DNA of 48,448 nucleotides from assembly GCA_018693855.1 (NCBI GenBank), contig JABHMO010000036.1, positions 1 to 48,448 of the forward strand, in the 5' to 3' direction. How positions within the stretch are numbered: position 1 is the first letter of the stretch; each line of letters starts with the position of its first letter. The stretch is from Candidatus Falkowiibacteriota bacterium (GTDB lineage: Bacteria > Patescibacteriota > Patescibacteriia > UBA11705 > JABHMO01). The notes beneath the pieces are model-generated. The model was not told the origin of the DNA. It was given only the letters and a program-made list of their open reading frames with translations, and searched no databases. The translations under genes were made by a program, and so were the position numbers. Below are positions 27,102-35,946 of the stretch, in pieces.

Positions 27102-27224
27102 ATAAAACAAACTCTAAGCACTAAACTCTAAATACTAAACAATATCTAATTTTCAAAACTCTAAATACTAAACTGTTTTAGAATTTTGAACATTTGAATT
27201 TTGTGTTTGTTTAGGATTTAGGAA

Positions 27225-28064
27225 TTAGGATTTAGAATTTAAATATGCACTAAGCGCCTCCCTCCAGTGTCTTAATTTAGGTAATTTCGTATTAATTAGA
27301 GATGAAAACTCAGGCCTTTTTGCTGGTCTAGGGAACTTATCTGAGCTAACTGGGTTAATTGTAACATTTTTACCTAATATTTCAAATATAGCTTTGGCAA
27401 ATTCAAACCAAGTACAGGCTCCTTCGTTCACACCATGATAAAGACCAAAATCATAATTACCATCGACGAGGACCTTCGTTTGAGCTGCTAGATCATTCAC
27501 AAAGGTTGGATTACTAAATTCTTCGTCAACTACATCCAAACTATCTCTTGTTTCTGATAAAAACAACATTACATCAACAAAACTTTTCTTAGCCCCTTCA
27601 CTTTTCGCTGGTGAACCAAACAATCGAGAAGTTCTAATGACGTAAGCTTTATCACAGTAATTAAAAACCTTTTCTCCTCCAAGTTTTGACTCTCCGTATC
27701 TTGAAATCGGACCTGGTTGATCAATCTCGACATACCCATCTTTCTTTGTTCCGTCAAAAACATAATCTGAACTATAATGAACAAAAACAGCACCTACTTT
27801 TTGCGCTGCCTTTGCAATATTGATTGGCCCATCACTGTTAACAGCTTTCGCAATATCAAAATCAGTCTCACAACGATCAACATCGTTAAAAGCAGCTGAA
27901 TTGACAATTAAGTCTGGTTTTATTTCCAGAACTTTTTGTTCAACCTGTTCTTCACTGGTAATATCAATCTCCTCTCTATCACAACAAACTAAATCGTGAG
28001 CAGCAAAAACCTTTTGCAGCTGAGCGCCGAGCATACCTTTTGAACCGATTATAAGTATTTTCAT
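27225..28064 (-). CDS. rfbD: dTDP-4-dehydrorhamnose reductase
   Basis: MKILIIGSKGMLGAQL; VHYSSDYVFDGTKKDGYVE; YGESKLGGE. Confidence 0.93.
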   Translation of the reverse strand: MKILIIGSKGMLGAQLQKVFAAHDLVCCDREEIDITSEEQVEQKVLEIKPDLIVNSAAFNDVDRCETDFDIAKAVNSDGPINIAKAAQKVGAVFVHYSSDYVFDGTKKDGYVEIDQPGPISRYGESKLGGEKVFNYCDKAYVIRTSRLFGSPAKSEGAKKSFVDVMLFLSETRDSLDVVDEEFSNPTFVNDLAAQTKVLVDGNYDFGLYHGVNEGACTWFEFAKAIFEILGKNVTINPVSSDKFPRPAKRPEFSSLINTKLPKLRHWREALSAYLNSKS

Positions 28065-28218
28065 AAGTAGAAAGCGAGTCGAAGTAAACCTGTCCTACGA
28101 AGCTATTAGCGTAGTAGGATCGATGTAAATCGGAGTAAATCGAAGCCTTCATTAATTATCTATTGTAGTACAAGAATAGTCAATCTCAGCTAAAAAGTCA
28201 ATTCAAAAAAGGAGTGTG

Positions 28219-28788
28219 TTAACTCCTTTGGTAACCATCGTGAAAGAGTGTTCTTGCTTGCTCGAAGCATTTGCGACAAAATGCTTCTTTCTCAAGAAAC
28301 AGATCCATTAATGTGTCAAGGATTCTGTGCCTTGGCAACATAGCAAAAAGTCGATTTCTATCTTGCGAAAGTTCTGAAGTGAGTCGATTGAAAATCGTTT
28401 CAAAATATCTTCCCCGTAAAAAAGTTTCAGTGTTTATTTTCGCTGTAAATGTAATCGTTTCAGGTTCAACTTCACTTGCCTTCATATAAAGCATCCGAAA
28501 CAACAAAGCAGAAGGAACCACTTTTATTGTTATAAAAACACATCCGTGAGCTTGTTCTTCATTGGTAATGACCTCACTGATACATCCTATCTTTACTGGT
28601 TCAAATACTTGAAAAGCATCTTGTTCCAAATCATCAACTACAATAAATTTTCCGATCAAGTCAGCTTGAGCAATATTTGAAATCTTTTCAGCTCGATGTT
28701 CTTCTAGTTCATGTACATTACATGGTCCGGATCCTATGAAAGTTTCACTACAAAAACTACACTGAATATTTCTTACCTCATGTCCCAT
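28219..28788 (-). CDS. hypothetical protein with zinc-finger-like N-terminus
   Basis: CSFCSETFIGSGPCNVHELEEH; strong SD (AAGGAGG) upstream. Confidence 0.65.
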   Translation of the reverse strand: MGHEVRNIQCSFCSETFIGSGPCNVHELEEHRAEKISNIAQADLIGKFIVVDDLEQDAFQVFEPVKIGCISEVITNEEQAHGCVFITIKVVPSALLFRMLYMKASEVEPETITFTAKINTETFLRGRYFETIFNRLTSELSQDRNRLFAMLPRHRILDTLMDLFLEKEAFCRKCFEQARTLFHDGYQRS

Positions 28789-28808
28789 ACCAACCTCCTT
28801 GTTAAGAC

Positions 28809-29837
28809 CTATATAAGAAAATCGCTTTTTTGATCAGGTTGTTGTTCTTCGGGTTTGTAATTGCGATACTCGCCTGATTGGATATTTTTCCACCAACCTT
28901 CATTCGCAATATACCACTGAACCGTACGCCGAATACCTTCTTCAAAACTGATCACAGGTTTCCAGCCAAGCTCAGCTTGTGCTTTATTTGAATTAATTGC
29001 GTATCGTCTATCATGACCAAGTCGATCTGCTACAAACTCAATCATCTCTTCGCCAAATCCCATCTGATTCAAGATAGTCATAGTTAAATCTTTATTAGAT
29101 TTTTCACTATCAGCACCCAAACAGTATGTCTCACCTATTTTCCCTTTGTGAATAATAGCATCCACTCCAGCATTATGATCATCAACATGAATCCAATCAC
29201 GCACATTCTTTCCATCACCGTAAAGAGGTACTTTTCTACCTTCTATTAAATTAGTTACAAACAACGGAATAACCTTTTCTGGAAACTGATACGGTCCATA
29301 GTTATTTGAACAGTTTGAGATTGTAATTGGTAATCCATAAGTACGATGATAAGCTCTTACCAAATGGTCAGATGATGCTTTAGCAGCAGAATAAGGACTA
29401 CTTGGATCGTAAGCTGTTTTTTCATCAAACTGACCTGGATCTTCAAGTAATAAGTCGCCAAAAACCTCATCAGTTGAAATATGATGAAATCGAATATTAT
29501 ACTTTCTAGCAACTTCAAGCAAAGTAAAAGTCCCAAGAATATTTGTTTTAATAAAATCTTCCGGAGCATCAACACTTCGATCAACATGACTCTCTGCTGC
29601 GAAATGAACAATGATATCACAATCTTTCACAAGATGATCGACTAATTCTTGATTAGAAATATCACCTTTTATAAATTTATAATTATCATACCTTTCAAAA
29701 TCCTTCAAATTTTCCAAATTTCCAGCGTACGTTAATTTATCATAGTTTATTACACTATAATGAGGATATTTAGTTAAAATGTATCGGATGAAGTTAGAGC
29801 CAATGAAACCGGCTCCACCGGTTATAAACATTTTCAT
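28809..29837 (-). CDS. rfbB: dTDP-glucose 4,6-dehydratase
   Basis: MKMFITGGAGFIGSNFIRYIL; HISTDEVFGDL; YSAAKASSDHLVRAYHRTYGLP. Confidence 0.97.
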   Translation of the reverse strand: MKMFITGGAGFIGSNFIRYILTKYPHYSVINYDKLTYAGNLENLKDFERYDNYKFIKGDISNQELVDHLVKDCDIIVHFAAESHVDRSVDAPEDFIKTNILGTFTLLEVARKYNIRFHHISTDEVFGDLLLEDPGQFDEKTAYDPSSPYSAAKASSDHLVRAYHRTYGLPITISNCSNNYGPYQFPEKVIPLFVTNLIEGRKVPLYGDGKNVRDWIHVDDHNAGVDAIIHKGKIGETYCLGADSEKSNKDLTMTILNQMGFGEEMIEFVADRLGHDRRYAINSNKAQAELGWKPVISFEEGIRRTVQWYIANEGWWKNIQSGEYRNYKPEEQQPDQKSDFLI

Positions 29838-29977
29838 ATAAATAAGGAGGCTATATGGGGCTATAGAAGGCCAACAAAGAATATGTTTTAATAATTAGAT
29901 CTTACCTCTTTTTATCTAATTTTGCAACTTAAAAAGGAGGTGGGCCTCCTTTTCGTATTTTTGATAATTTTATTGAT

Positions 29978-31000
29978 TTAACTATACTGCGCTTTTGTTC
30001 TATTATAAACATCTTCATCAATAAGTTCTTGCTTTTTCAACTGATCCAAATGTCTTTTAGCGCTAATCATACCCTCTGCAGAACTTGTCTGAACAACGTT
30101 TTGAATTTGAGGGATCTTACCTTCACGAATTGAGTTAGCAATTGCGGGATTGTTTAGAAGAACTTCCCAGTTAGCTAATCTACCACCTCCAATCTTGGGC
30201 AACAACCGTTGTGAAATAATCCCTCGCAAAGTAATTGAAGTCTGAATCTTAACCTGCTCCTGTTGATATGGAGGGAAAACATCAATAATTCGATCGATTG
30301 TCTGACCGGCAGTATGAGTATGTAATGTTGATAAAACTAAATGTCCCGTTTCCGCGAGAGTAATAGCTGTCGCAATTGTTTCAAGATCACGCATCTCACC
30401 AACCATGATTACATCTGGATCTTGTCGGAAAACATGTTTCAATGCACTATTAAATGAGTTAGTATCTCGTCCAACTTGTCTTTGCGTGAAAAAACTTTTA
30501 TTATTTTCAAAAAGATACTCAATTGGATCTTCAATTGTTGATATATGATAAGAATAGTTCTGATTCAAATAATTGATCATCGCAGCCAAAGTTGTTGATT
30601 TACCGCAACCTGTTGGACCAGTTACTAAGATTAATCCTTCTTGATAATTTAACAAATCTTTGAACGATTCAGGTGCACCAATATCTTCCAACGTTGGAAT
30701 CTGTTTTGCAATGATTCGAGCTGCTAAACACAGCTTGTTTTTTTCATAATAAAGATTTATTCTAAGTCTTGCTCCATCCTTTAGCTGATACGAAGCATCT
30801 AACTCCTTCATCTCTTGGATAATCTCTTTCTGTTTCTCATTTAACAGTCCAAAAATCACGTTATCAGTAACAGCTTGTGTACCTTGTTTAATTTGAACTA
30901 ACTGCCCATCAATACGAAAAATAGGCAGCTTGCCAGACACTAAGTGAATGTCAGAAGCACCTTTTTTTATCGCTAGAGTGAAGATTTCGTTTATAGGCAT
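29978..31000 (-). CDS. pilT: type IV pilus twitching motility ATPase PilT
   Basis: GLILVTGPTGCGKSTTLAAMI; VGEMRDLETIATAITLAETGHLVLSTLHT. Confidence 0.95.
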   Translation of the reverse strand: MPINEIFTLAIKKGASDIHLVSGKLPIFRIDGQLVQIKQGTQAVTDNVIFGLLNEKQKEIIQEMKELDASYQLKDGARLRINLYYEKNKLCLAARIIAKQIPTLEDIGAPESFKDLLNYQEGLILVTGPTGCGKSTTLAAMINYLNQNYSYHISTIEDPIEYLFENNKSFFTQRQVGRDTNSFNSALKHVFRQDPDVIMVGEMRDLETIATAITLAETGHLVLSTLHTHTAGQTIDRIIDVFPPYQQEQVKIQTSITLRGIISQRLLPKIGGGRLANWEVLLNNPAIANSIREGKIPQIQNVVQTSSAEGMISAKRHLDQLKKQELIDEDVYNRTKAQYS

Positions 31001-31090
31001 AAAGTCGCGGAGTGAAGACAGGTAAATATAAGCGAGTACATGTAAATATAGGCGAGTAGAAATAAATTACAAAACAAAACATGCAAATAA

Positions 31091-31495
31091 TTAGGCTGAT
31101 TTGATTTTATCAGCAATAACAGATAATTCATCAGGACTCATCTCTTTACCGTGAAAAAGTTCGTGGCCATCGTCTGTAAATCTAGGAATAATATGAAAAT
31201 GTAGATGAGGGATGACTTGGCCAGCTATCTCTCCATTATTCACAATTAGATTAAAATCTTTAGCATCAACTGCGTCAAGTACAGACTTAGCAATCTTGGG
31301 AATAGCTTTTGTAACTGCTGTTAAATAGTTTTCTTCTACTTCGAAAAGATCCTTAAAATGTTTTTTAGGAATAACTAAAACATGACCTGCATTAACCGGA
31401 CTTATATCCAGAAACCCCAAAACCATATCATCTTCATAAACAATATTAGCAGGAATTTCTTTATTAACCATCTTACAAAACAAGCAATCCTCCAT
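31091..31495 (-). CDS. HIT family protein
   Basis: DCLFCKMVNKEIPANIVYEDD; QVIPHLHFHIIPR. Confidence 0.95.
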   Translation of the reverse strand: MEDCLFCKMVNKEIPANIVYEDDMVLGFLDISPVNAGHVLVIPKKHFKDLFEVEENYLTAVTKAIPKIAKSVLDAVDAKDFNLIVNNGEIAGQVIPHLHFHIIPRFTDDGHELFHGKEMSPDELSVIADKIKSA

Positions 31496-31549
31496 AATTT
31501 TTTATTTATTACCGCAAAATCCATTTGTAAATTTGTAATTTCGTATTCC

Positions 31550-32131
31550 CTATATCCCTTTTCTAAAAATACTCATCAAAGCAAAAAATAAGCTTATATA
31601 AAACAGTAATTCTCCAAAAAACATTAAATGACTTACGCCAATGATTAATCCAAGTAAGATAAATCCTATCCCAAAACATTGCAAGTTCATCTTGATCTTC
31701 CCCCAAATATTAGCTTGAATATCAGTATGACTAGACATTCTATGAAAAGCTCCGCCGATTATAAAGGATAACTCCATGGCTAAAACTAGAATTGTTAAAA
31801 CTAAATTAACCTTCAATAATAAAACCACAACTGCTCCACCAACCAACAACTTATCAGCAATCGGATCCCAAATCTTTCCCCAAGTAGTGATCTCTTTTCT
31901 AATTCTTGCCATTGATCCATCAAACATGTCAGTTAACGCAAGAATCACAAATAAAATAAGACCGATAAAATACTGTTCAAAAGCTAACCAAGTGATTACA
32001 ACTGGAGAAAAAACCAACCGAAAAAATGTTAAATGGTTTGGTTTAATCTTCTTTGGAATAAACGGGATAACATATTTAAGAACATGGTCATAAACAGCTA
32101 CCTCTTTTTCTGGTACATCTTTTAATTTCAT
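31550..32131 (-). CDS. CDP-alcohol phosphatidyltransferase family protein
   Basis: DMFDGSMARIRKEITTWGKIWDPIADKL (CDP-OH-P motif DG..AR...G...D...D). Confidence 0.9.
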   Translation of the reverse strand: MKLKDVPEKEVAVYDHVLKYVIPFIPKKIKPNHLTFFRLVFSPVVITWLAFEQYFIGLILFVILALTDMFDGSMARIRKEITTWGKIWDPIADKLLVGGAVVVLLLKVNLVLTILVLAMELSFIIGGAFHRMSSHTDIQANIWGKIKMNLQCFGIGFILLGLIIGVSHLMFFGELLFYISLFFALMSIFRKGI

Positions 32132-32196
32132 AAGACAAAGAAGGCTATAGGAGGCGAATGAGGCCAACTCTATATCCTCAATTTTAACTTAATATC

Positions 32197-32229
32197 CCTG
32201 CCCGCAGTGCTACAGCGTTGCAGGCGGGC
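32197..32229. repeat. GC-rich palindromic interspersed repeat, short form
   Basis: CCTGCCCGCAGTGCTACAGCGTTGCAGGCGGGC with same AT flanks as the 20138 copy. Confidence 0.85.
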
Positions 32230-32256
32230 TTAATTTCAACTCAATATTCTGACTCC

Positions 32257-32712
32257 CTATCTATTCTTCGTTTCCCAATCAAATCCAATCGTTGGATCAT
32301 CAAAATCAATACGTTCTTCATCAGGATTCTCTGGATCGTACGCTTCACTTGTATGGTAAAACAGTGCTACCTTTTCATTTCCAAGAACTCTATAACCATG
32401 AGCAACTCCCGGTGGGATTGATATCACAACAGGATTATCAGCACCTGCGTAAATAACTTGAGTCTCCCCTTTTGTACTTGAATCATCTCGCAAATCATGA
32501 AGTACAACTTGAGCCATACCTCGTACAACAAACCAGACATCCCATTGTTTTTTGTGCCAATGAAAAGCCTTTATTACGCCAGGTTGCGTTTCTGTATAAC
32601 TAGTCTGTTTAACTTCGTGAAAAATTTCTTCCCCATCCTTAATAATTTCTGCGAAAAACCCCCTATCATCGCAATACTTTTTAAGTTGTTTGACTTTTAC
32701 ATCATTGATCAT
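32257..32712 (-). CDS. rfbC: dTDP-4-dehydrorhamnose 3,5-epimerase family protein
   Basis: DDRGFFAEIIKD; GVIKAFHWHKKQWDVWFVVRG; IPPGVAHGYRVL. Confidence 0.85.
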   Translation of the reverse strand: MINDVKVKQLKKYCDDRGFFAEIIKDGEEIFHEVKQTSYTETQPGVIKAFHWHKKQWDVWFVVRGMAQVVLHDLRDDSSTKGETQVIYAGADNPVVISIPPGVAHGYRVLGNEKVALFYHTSEAYDPENPDEERIDFDDPTIGFDWETKNR

Positions 32713-32879
32713 ATTATAGCATTTTAGTTAGTGCGAGTAAATATAAGTGAATACATGTAAATATGTGTAAATACATGTAAAGACAAGTGAAGATAAATAA
32801 ATGGTAATAAAGCTCAATCAAGAATAATTCGCATTGCGATTATTAGTATTATATTAGTATAATTCGCATGATTCGCATA

Positions 32880-35090
32880 TTAGAATATATCCGCAATCGT
32901 TCCGTAAATGTAACTATCACGATCAGCTCGGAACTCGGCTTGGAAGTCGCCATTGTTATCAAATATCTTAACATGAGGACCACCTCCTTGGCCAGGGCCT
33001 GTAATTATTTCTAAATCAGAGTCGCCTCCCCAATCGCCTGTTCTGACATAAACTCCGCCAGTAAAAGCCTTGTCATATGCGTAAAAGTTGACTAATTGGT
33101 CTCCATTATAAGAAAAAGCTTGAATGTGAGGTCCGCCTCCAGGTCCAGCTCCTGTTATGATATCTTGTTTTCCATCTTTATTCAAATCACCCAGCGCGAT
33201 GTTTACTCCGCCTACAAATTGAGCGTCGTAAGCTAAAAGACTTTTTTTCAAATTTCCGTTATAATCAAATATTTTAACTTTTGGCATAATCCCATGTTTA
33301 GGAGCAACTACTAAATCATCTTTCCCATCACCGTCAACATCACCTATTTCAATGTGAACACCATTTTTGTACGAAGGGTTAAAGACAGTCAACTGTTTTT
33401 TGAACTTGCCATCTAAATTATAAATCTTAACAATAGGTGCGTAATTACTATCAGGAGCAACAGCTAAATCAATCTCGCCATCGTTGTCTAAATCACCTGC
33501 GGCAACATTAATACCACCTTGATAATCATTACCAAATGGTAAAAAGCTTGATTCGAGAACACCGTTATCTTTGATAACTCTTACCAAACATCGATCCCCT
33601 TCAACAGCACCTGCCACAATATCTTTTTTTCCATTATTATTAATGTCTATTAATTTAAAGTTTACACCTCGTGAAGTTTTTGAAAATACTTTAATTTCTC
33701 TTTCAAATTCAAAATCTTCATCATAAACTCGAATTTTTCCATTCTTTCTCTGCAATCCACTCACATAGACATCTGTTTTTCCTGAAATCTTTTGAACGAC
33801 TTTTGTCGGTGCTGGAGTGTCGTCAACTTCTTCTTCGTCATCATCATTATTATTATCAGAAGAATCATTATTATCTGAACTTGGTGTATCAGATCTATCA
33901 GAAGACGAAGATGAGTCTGAATCTGAATCAGAGCTGTCATTTGAAGATGAACTTGAATCAGAAGATGAATCAGAAGATGAATCAGAACTATCGTTCATTC
34001 TTCGTTCAACTTCTTGCAAAGCTTTCTTTATATTCAAAACTCCGTCACCAGACTTCCCACTGTGAACTGAATCTAAGACGATTAATCCGCTTTCTTCTTT
34101 GATAATCTCAATCATTTCAGATGGACGCAAAGTTGGGTCTAATGATTTCATTAAAGCTGCTGCACCGGAAACTAAACCTGTAGCAAACGAACTTCCATTC
34201 CAATGTTGTTTAACATAATCACGGAAGTTACGATCATCATCTGAATAGTAACCTAAACTAACAATATCACTGCCAGGTGCACCAATATCTATACAACCTT
34301 CTCCGTAATTAGAAAAAGGTGAAACTCGATTATTTTCATCTGTTGCTAGTACTCCTAAAACTCTATTCACACTTGATCCTTTATCATAACAAACCGGGTA
34401 GACAGGTGTTTTACCAAGATCAGAACCAACTGTTCCGTTAAGTGCATTACCTGAAGCTGCCACAACTAGAACACCGTTACTATATGCTCGTCGAATACTT
34501 GATTTTAGATCTGAACTGTATTCAGTTCCTCCAAAACTTAAATTTATGATGTCCGCCCCATTCGCAACTGCGTAATCAATTGCGTCGGAAACGTCAGAGG
34601 AGATGCCTGAACCTGATGCGTTCATAGCAACCAAAGGCATAATCTTCACGCGTTTTGTAACTCCCTTAATTCCAACATTATTATTATGAACAGCTGATAT
34701 CAAACCTGCAATAAAAGTCCCATGATTAGCAGCTTCTACATTATAATCAAGTCCTAAGACAGGTTCTCCTCCAGGTTCATTATTAATAAAATGCCAACCA
34801 TAACGATCATCAACATAACCGTTGTGATCATTATCAATATTATCATTAGCTACTTCACCACTGTTTTTCCAAATGTTATTCTGCAAATCAGGATGATCTA
34901 GATCAACACCTGTATCAACTACAGCCACAACGATATCACTGTCACCACTTGTAATTTCCCAAGCGTAAGTTGCCTTAATTTTATCCAAATACCACTGTTT
35001 CGTATAATAAGGATCACTAGCAGCAAAAACTGTTCCAGCGGAAAAAAAGAGTATTAAAAAAAAGATTAAAACTTTGTTAGAAAGTTGCAT
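32880..35090 (-). CDS. S8 subtilisin-like serine protease with Ser/Asp linker and FG-GAP/VCBS-like repeats
   Basis: VDTGVDLDHPDL, NHGTFIAGLI, GSSFATGLVSGAAALM; low-complexity S/D linker; DLDNDGEIDLAVAPD, DVDGDGKDDLVVAPK repeats. Confidence 0.93.
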   Translation of the reverse strand: MQLSNKVLIFFLILFFSAGTVFAASDPYYTKQWYLDKIKATYAWEITSGDSDIVVAVVDTGVDLDHPDLQNNIWKNSGEVANDNIDNDHNGYVDDRYGWHFINNEPGGEPVLGLDYNVEAANHGTFIAGLISAVHNNNVGIKGVTKRVKIMPLVAMNASGSGISSDVSDAIDYAVANGADIINLSFGGTEYSSDLKSSIRRAYSNGVLVVAASGNALNGTVGSDLGKTPVYPVCYDKGSSVNRVLGVLATDENNRVSPFSNYGEGCIDIGAPGSDIVSLGYYSDDDRNFRDYVKQHWNGSSFATGLVSGAAALMKSLDPTLRPSEMIEIIKEESGLIVLDSVHSGKSGDGVLNIKKALQEVERRMNDSSDSSSDSSSDSSSSSNDSSDSDSDSSSSSDRSDTPSSDNNDSSDNNNDDDEEEVDDTPAPTKVVQKISGKTDVYVSGLQRKNGKIRVYDEDFEFEREIKVFSKTSRGVNFKLIDINNNGKKDIVAGAVEGDRCLVRVIKDNGVLESSFLPFGNDYQGGINVAAGDLDNDGEIDLAVAPDSNYAPIVKIYNLDGKFKKQLTVFNPSYKNGVHIEIGDVDGDGKDDLVVAPKHGIMPKVKIFDYNGNLKKSLLAYDAQFVGGVNIALGDLNKDGKQDIITGAGPGGGPHIQAFSYNGDQLVNFYAYDKAFTGGVYVRTGDWGGDSDLEIITGPGQGGGPHVKIFDNNGDFQAEFRADRDSYIYGTIADIF

Positions 35091-35229
35091 AAATACTTTT
35101 ATTTGATTATTTTTGTTAACTACTTAATTATACAACAAATATTCATTATACCCAAGTAAAACTTGACAATATTAAAAAAATATGCGAAGATATGATGATT
35201 GATCTTTTCTAACTAGAAGGAGAAGCAAC

Positions 35230-35853
35230 GTGGGAAACAATGCACATAGCAACGTAATCCAAGTTAAATTCGGGGGACAAAGTACCGTAACCCCTACCGT
35301 GGGGGACAACAACATGAGAATTGAAAGAATCAAGGCAGATGCATTCGACATTGAATTAAGTCGTCTTGTAGAAGAAGGATTCATTACTTCAGCTGACGCA
35401 GTTCAACTTTTACACATGCTACAACCAGTGCGAAAGCTTGTACCTTGGGTAGACGCAAGACACGTCAAAGAAGCTGAGGATTCCCATCAATTCGCTACGG
35501 TTCTTAGAAAAGAAAGAGGTAGATATTTCATAGCAATAGATAATAAGCGAGTTTTCTTCCGTGGATTGGACTTCCGTCCAGTATATGCTCAATTCTTCCT
35601 CGATCCAATTGAACACCCAATAGCGATCACGTCTATCATCAGCGGAAAAGAAGAAAACATTACTGAACCATACCTGAATCCTGAGTTAGCTCACCTTGAA
35701 ACATACTTCTTCTACCTCGTGAAAATTCTTCGTAGGCAAAATGTCCAAAACTACAACGAGACAGCTAACGAAGAAGCAAAAAAAGAGGTCCAACAGATGC
35801 AACCTTGGCTAAAAAGATGGCTAGACAAAATTGTCAACTCCCTCTTCAAATAA
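35230..35853 (+). CDS. hypothetical protein
   Basis: 207-aa ORF; GTG start with AGAAGGAG SD; followed by terminator. Confidence 0.75.
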   Translation: MGNNAHSNVIQVKFGGQSTVTPTVGDNNMRIERIKADAFDIELSRLVEEGFITSADAVQLLHMLQPVRKLVPWVDARHVKEAEDSHQFATVLRKERGRYFIAIDNKRVFFRGLDFRPVYAQFFLDPIEHPIAITSIISGKEENITEPYLNPELAHLETYFFYLVKILRRQNVQNYNETANEEAKKEVQQMQPWLKRWLDKIVNSLFK

Positions 35854-35884
35854 AAAGCGCGACCAAAACCGATCGCGCTTTTAG
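35853..35884 (+). terminator. intrinsic terminator
   Basis: AAAGCGCGACCAAAACCGATCGCGCTTTT. Confidence 0.85.
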
Positions 35885-35896
35885 AATTCTCGAAAT

Positions 35897-35932
35897 AAAA
35901 TAACCGAGAATGCGCGTTCTCGGTTATTTTTA
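35897..35932. terminator. bidirectional terminator, near-copy of the 17640 terminator
   Basis: AATAACCGAGAATGCGCGTTCTCGGTTATT between convergent genes. Confidence 0.85.
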
Positions 35933-35946
35933 TTAAAATTGTTCTT

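Noticed and set aside
33803-34102. Plus-strand ORFs of 99 and 82 aa
   Set aside because: Antisense to the Ser/Asp-repeat coding region of the S8 protease; low-complexity artefacts.
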